Of a stretch of 64,000 bases of DNA, positions 59,688 to 64,000 are shown piece after piece. Position 1 is the first letter of the stretch. Every line of letters starts with the position of its first letter. The notes below the pieces were generated by a model. It did not search any database and was not told the origin of the DNA. It was given only the letters and a program-made list of their open reading frames with translations. The stretch comes from Gautieria morchelliformis (Eukaryota; Basidiomycota; Agaricomycetes; Gomphales; Gomphaceae), in the NCBI GenBank assembly GCA_015179125.1, contig WHVA01000115.1:186001-250000 (forward strand), written 5' to 3'. The position numbers and the translations under genes were made by a program.

Positions 59688-60863
59688 ATGGATCCGGACG
59701 ATCATCTTCGGAATATGGAAGAGGAATTGACGCGGAACCGGATGAAGACCGACGCGATTGAAACAGCCTTACAAGCGATTTTGGCTAAGTTAGATATTCC
59801 ACAAGGTGGTGGAAATGAAATGCTGGATGATCCGGATTTCGGAAAAGCGGAACTAGCGGAAAAGAGGATGTCCGCGAAGTTAGCAAAGGTCAAACCCGCA
59901 ACTCCGGCGGACTTTGACGGAGATCGGGAGAAGGGACGCGCATTCTTCAACACATGCAGCATCTACTTCGCAATTGTCGGAGACCTCTTTCCGAACGACC
60001 AGGCTCGGATTCACTGGACGTTGTCCTTTTTCAAATCGGACCGCGCAGCCCGTTTTGCAAACAAGGTGATCCGACATGAAGCAAAGGGCAAGGGGAACTA
60101 CTTCCGGGACTGGGACGCGTTCGAGAAAACATTTTCCGACCAGTTCTGCCCGAAAAACGAGCAGCTCACAGCCCTTACAAAGCTCGAGGGGACGAGCTGG
60201 TACCAGGCCAAAGATCCGGTCGATGACTACATCGATCGCTTCCAGGAGCTCATCGACCTTGCAGAATATGACGACGACAAGACGATCGTCATCAAATTCC
60301 GACGAGGACTTGATCCGACGCTCCAGAACCAAGTTGCGCTGCTTGGGGATGGAGCTCCGGATTTTGATGACCCGGAAGGGTGGTACCAAGCTGCGCAGAA
60401 GGTGTCTCGGAACAGGGAGGCAAATGAGGCCTTCGTGGAGACGAGTCGGAACACGACACGCAGTTCCGCTCGTCCTACTCAACCTGTGCCAAAACCCGGA
60501 AGCGCATTCATTCCCACACGGAAATTATTTCCGATGCTTGCTCCGCCTGCTCCTATTAGGAACCATAGCCCTCCTCCCTCGAAGAGTGGCCCTGCCCCGA
60601 TGGATGTTGACCGCATGCGCGGAAAAGGCCACGGAACTATCACCTGCTTCCGCTGCCGACAACCAGGCCACTACGCTCGCGAGTGCCCCCAAGCCTTTGA
60701 TATCCGGCTTATGACCACAGAGGAGAAACTCGAGATCCTTCCAGAGTTCCTCGCGCTTGCAGACATAAACGGAGTGCCCACTGCGGAAGAGCTTTCCGAA
60801 AATGCGGAACATGGTCTACCGGAAGCGGAAGATGCGTCGGATTTTGTGACACGCAGCGGGTGA
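59688..60863 (+). CDS. Family B gag polyprotein (copy B1), intact ORF
   Basis: Structural protein that packages the element RNA. I chose MDPDDHLRNMEEELTRNRMK (ATG at 59,688) as start; the frame stays open upstream to the LTR. 391 residues. Domains: N-terminal coiled-coil-like stretch, gag core (TPADFDGDREKGRAFFNTCS; WDAFEKTFSDQFCPKNEQ; SWYQAKDPVDDYIDRFQEL; VIKFRRGLDPTLQNQVALLG), CCHC knuckle CFRCRQPGHYARECP at about residue 320, acidic tail ending ASDFVTRSG. The stop TGA overlaps the start of the pol frame, which lies at -1 relative to gag, suggesting expression by frameshifting or reinitiation. Confidence 0.9.
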   Translation: MDPDDHLRNMEEELTRNRMKTDAIETALQAILAKLDIPQGGGNEMLDDPDFGKAELAEKRMSAKLAKVKPATPADFDGDREKGRAFFNTCSIYFAIVGDLFPNDQARIHWTLSFFKSDRAARFANKVIRHEAKGKGNYFRDWDAFEKTFSDQFCPKNEQLTALTKLEGTSWYQAKDPVDDYIDRFQELIDLAEYDDDKTIVIKFRRGLDPTLQNQVALLGDGAPDFDDPEGWYQAAQKVSRNREANEAFVETSRNTTRSSARPTQPVPKPGSAFIPTRKLFPMLAPPAPIRNHSPPPSKSGPAPMDVDRMRGKGHGTITCFRCRQPGHYARECPQAFDIRLMTTEEKLEILPEFLALADINGVPTAEELSENAEHGLPEAEDASDFVTRSG

Positions 60864-61169
60864 GATGTGTGCCCCTGCTGCCTGTACATAACCGGTTTGC
60901 CTGTCTTGAAGTAGAGAATGAAAAGCCCCCACTCCCCTCACTTCGTACAGACCCACCGGATAAAGTCACACAAAAACCAAATCTGACACCCCATCCATCC
61001 CGCATCCGCCCTTGGGAGAGACGCCTTCCGAAGCGCTATGTTGTTGCTGCCACCCCTGGCCCCAAGTCACTAGTCATTAAGGTGGAGATCCAGACGACAG
61101 ATACGGCGGAAGTCAAATCCGGACCCGCCCTTGTCGATTGCGGGGCCACTGGTCAGTTTATGGACCGGG
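60860..61169 (+). pseudogene. Family B pol, protease fragment (copy B1)
   Basis: Begins at the gag stop in the -1 frame (VRCVPLLPVHNRFACLEVEN), then RLPKRYVVAATPGPKSLVIK, VEIQTTDTAEVKSGPALVDC and GATGQFMDR, where D-C-G-A-T is the aspartic protease active site. The frame then enters the LTR at 61,170, so everything downstream of the active site is missing here. Confidence 0.88.
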
Positions 61170-61632
61170 TGTCAGGGGACACCCTGTTTTCCATTTCCAG
61201 TTCCGACTCCATTTCCGACTCCGCTTCCGATTCCGATTCCATCTCCGCCCCCGCTCTCGGAAATGATTCCGCTTCTGGGAGAACTTCCACCAGTTCTGTT
61301 CGCCTTCCCAGTTCCACTCCAATTTCCGAGTTCCACCCTCGGAACAGTGTCGGAAATCAAGCGACTCGCGTAATAGGTGACATCAAGGGTCGATCAAGGG
61401 TCAGGGAGGTGCAGGGTTGATGGCGGGTGCCAAGTGTTGTCCCTGGCTGCGCAGCGTAGTATAATACGGGCTCGCTGACATTGGGGGTCCTTAGACTTTT
61501 CTCTTTGGATTTCCCCTTGTCAGGTGAGAATCCCCTCTCTTGTATGCTCTGTTCATTTATACAGACTTTGGATTTCCCCTTGTCAGTTGTGTGGTAGTGT
61601 GATCTCCACAACTAGCCAGGGTTGCCCTTACA
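61170..61632 (+). repeat. Ty3/Gypsy family B LTR (B2)
   Basis: Same ends as B1, with self-primer motif at 61,493-61,502. It begins directly after GGACCGGG of the B1 protease. Either element B2 inserted into B1, or B1 and B2 are a recombined tandem; the far LTR lies outside the window. Confidence 0.92.
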
Positions 61633-61818
61633 GCAGAAAAGTCTCTCCCATAGAGGACCGGCGGTCGTACTGCGTGTCGCAGCCGCCATAGGTGCGTTCG
61701 GAATCGGAGACAGCGACTCGGAGATCGCAACCTCTTCCGCACACACAGCGTACGACAGCCCTTCTTCTTACGTCGAGCTCCCAACCCCGGAAATCCCGTC
61801 CCACATTTCCCTTCCGAC

Positions 61819-62993
61819 ATGGATCCGGACGATCGTCTTCGGAATATGGAGGAGGAATTGACGCAGAACCGGATGAAGACCGACGCGATTGAAACAGCCT
61901 TACAAGCGATTTTGGCTAAGTTAGATATTCCACAAGGTGGTGGAAATGAAATGTTGGATGATCCGGATTTCGGAAAAGCGGAACTAGCGGAGGAGAGAAA
62001 GTCCGCGAAGTTAGCAAAGGTCAAACCCGCAACTCCGGCGGACTTTGACGGAGATCGGGAGAAGGGACGCGCATTCTTCAACACATGCAGCATCTACTTC
62101 GCAATTGTCGGAGACCTCTTTCCGAACGACCAGGCTCGGATTCACTGGGCATTGTCCTTTTTCAAGTCGGACCGCGCATCCCGTTTTGCAAACAAGGTGA
62201 TCCGACATGAAGCAAAGGGGAAGGGGAACTACTTCCGAGACTGGGACGCCTTCGAGAAAACGTTTTCCGACCAGTTCTGCCCAAAAAATGAGCAGCTCAC
62301 AGCCCTTACGAAGCTCGAGGGGACCAGCTGGTACCAGGCCAAGGATCCGGTCGATGACTATATCGATCGCTTCCAGGAGCTCATCGACCTTGCGGAGTAT
62401 GATGACGACAAGACGATCGTCATCAAATTCCGACGAGGACTCGATCCGACGCTCCAGAACCAAGTTGCGCTGCTTGGGGATGGAGCTCCGGACTTTGATG
62501 ACCCGAAGGGTGGTACCAAGCTGCACAGAGGGTGTCCCGGAACAGGGAAGCAAATGAGGCCTTCGTGGAGACGAGCCGGAATATGACGCGCAGTTCCACT
62601 CGTCCTACTCCACCTGTGCCAAAATCCGGAAGCGCATTCATTCCCATGCGGAAAGTATTTCCGACGCTTTCTCCGCCCGCTCCTATTAGGAACCATAGCC
62701 CTCCTCCCTCGAAGAGTGGCCCTGCCCCGATGGATGTTGACCGCATGCGCGGAAAAGGCCGCGGAACTATCACCTGCTTCCGATGTCAACAACCAGGCCA
62801 CTATGCCCGCGAGTGCCCCCAAGCCTTTGATATCCGGCTTATGACCACAGAGGAGAAACTCGAGATCCTTCCAGAGTTCCTCGCACTTGCGGACATAAGC
62901 GGAGTGCCTACTGCGGAAGGAGTTTCCGAAAATGCGGAACATGGCGCATCGGAAGCGGAAGATGCGTCGGATTTTGTGACGCGCAGCGGGTGA
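61819..62993 (+). pseudogene. Family B gag (copy B2), one frameshift
   Basis: Starts MDPDDRLRNMEEELTQNRMK and follows B1 closely. One G is missing at ~62,504 (GACCCGAAGGG where B1 has GACCCGGAAGGG), which shifts the frame. The second part is open from 62,532 (MSRNREANEAFVETSRNM) to 62,993 with the knuckle CFRCQQPGHYARECP. It probably encodes only a truncated gag. Confidence 0.9.
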
Positions 62994-64000
62994 GATGTGT
63001 GCCCCTGCTGCCTGTACATAACCGGTTTGCCTGTCTTGAAGTAGAGAATGAAAAGCCCCGACTCCCCTCACTTCATACAGACCCACCGGATAAAGTCACA
63101 CAAAAGCCAAATCCGACACCCCGTCTATCCCGCATCCGCCCTTGGGAGAGGCGCCTTCCGAAGCGCTATGTCGTTGCTGCCACCCCTGGCCCAAGTCACT
63201 AGTCATTAAGGTAGAGATCCAGACGACAGATACGGCGGAAGTCAAATCCGGACCCGCCCTTGTCGATTGCGGGGCCACTGGTCAGTTTATGGATCGGGAC
63301 TATGTGGAACGGAACCGACTGACGACGCGGAAGTTGCAACGTGCAATCCCGGTGTTCAATGTGGATGGAAGCCCCAATGAGGCAGGGTCCATCACGGAGA
63401 TCGTGGACACAATTCTCCGCTACGATGGACACTCGGAACGCACTTCCTTCGCTGTCACCAGCCTGGGGAAGCAAGACATCATCCTTGGGTTTACCTGGCT
63501 TCAAGAGCACAACCCGGAGATCAATTGGCAGACTCAGAAGGTACTGATGAGTCGATGTCCAGCCAAGTGTCACATGTGCCGGTCGGAAGTGCGGAAGGAG
63601 CACCAGGAGCAGCGGAAGACCGAACGGCTCATACAGACGTGTCGTTCCGGCCCCCATCCACTGCTTGCAGAAGAAGACTCGGAAGCGGAATTTGAACCGG
63701 ATCCCACTTCTACTTCCGATTCCGATTCCGACGTCATCCGACTCGGCCCAGAAGACACTCTGGCAGAAGGGGAGCGCTTGCTGTATGTAAACCTTCCGCC
63801 GGAGGCAGAACACATCCGCGCCACCGGAAATATTTCGCAACGCCTTGCTGAAGCCTCTAAGAGGTATGATAGAGTGGAGGCGGAAATTCCGGAGTACCTG
63901 CGGGAGTTTGAGGACGTCTTCTCCAAGGAGTCGTTTGATGCCCTGCCTCCGCGGAAACTGTGGGACCATGCCATCGAGTTGGAGCCTGGGTCGAAGCCCA
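62990..64000 (+). pseudogene. Family B pol: protease to start of reverse transcriptase (copy B2, runs off window)
   Basis: The frame starts as in B1. One C is missing at ~63,190 (GGCCCAAG against GGCCCCAAG), after which it is open to the window edge: VEIQTTDTAEVKSGPALVDC, GATGQFMDRDYVERNRLTTR, VFNVDGSPNEAGSITEIVDT, KQDIILGFTWLQEHNPEINW (protease), an acidic linker (DPTSTSDSDSDVIRLGPEDT), then PEYLREFEDVFSKESFDALP and WDHAIELEPGSKP at the start of reverse transcriptase. The rest lies beyond 64,000. Confidence 0.9.

Overview
The window is a piece of a filamentous basidiomycete genome, most likely an agaricomycete. Host genes are split by many 45-110 bp introns, the gene-dense part is very GC-rich, and the gene set fits: a Skn1/Kre6 wall-glucan protein, a C2-NACHT-WD40 NLR, a serine hydrolase of the tripeptidyl-aminopeptidase type, Ty3/Gypsy chromoviruses, PIF/Harbinger and Helitrons. 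Both strands carry genes. No rRNA, CRISPR array or convincing tRNA gene was seen.

Layout. (1) 1-15.25 kb: a decayed segmental copy of the host segment at 25.55-35.2 kb. It keeps a broken 3' part of SDHB at its left end and the last codons of an M14 carboxypeptidase gene at its right end. Between them sits a PIF/Harbinger element (transposase plus Myb/SANT-like ORF) whose transposase is split by an LTR-internal-LTR-internal-LTR array of a Ty3/Gypsy chromovirus, itself carrying an internal inversion and nested solo LTRs. (2) 15.25-22.1 kb: gene relics and hairpins, including an aldo/keto reductase pseudogene. (3) 22.15-25.1 kb: an apparently intact 13-exon alpha/beta hydrolase, then an NLR relic. 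(4) 25.5-27.9 kb: the intact 8-exon SDHB gene (succinate dehydrogenase iron-sulfur subunit). (5) 28.0-34.75 kb: Helitron termini around a 5.6 kb imperfect palindrome whose two arms end in outward-facing Helitron 3' ends, with tandem arrays and a GC-rich core in the middle. (6) 35.1-42.9 kb: compact GC-rich host block with an M14 carboxypeptidase-like gene (key residues replaced), ORC5 and a Skn1/Kre6 gene with one missing base. (7) 44.7-49.8 kb: NLR with 14 near-identical WD40 repeats. (8) 49.8-55.3 kb: nested repeats. (9) 55.5-59.0 kb: decayed NB-ARC/TPR NLR-type genes. (10) 59.0-64.0 kb: two consecutive copies of a second Ty3/Gypsy family, running off the window.

Most notable signals. The LTR and the bases just after it are complementary over 10 nt in both Gypsy families, with a compensatory G/C swap between families, which points to Tf1-like self-primed reverse transcription. 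The palindrome at 28.4-34.0 kb is unusual in architecture. A short element family ends in doubled hairpin-plus-CTAG termini. All calls come from reading translations and aligning repeats by eye; no database search was run.
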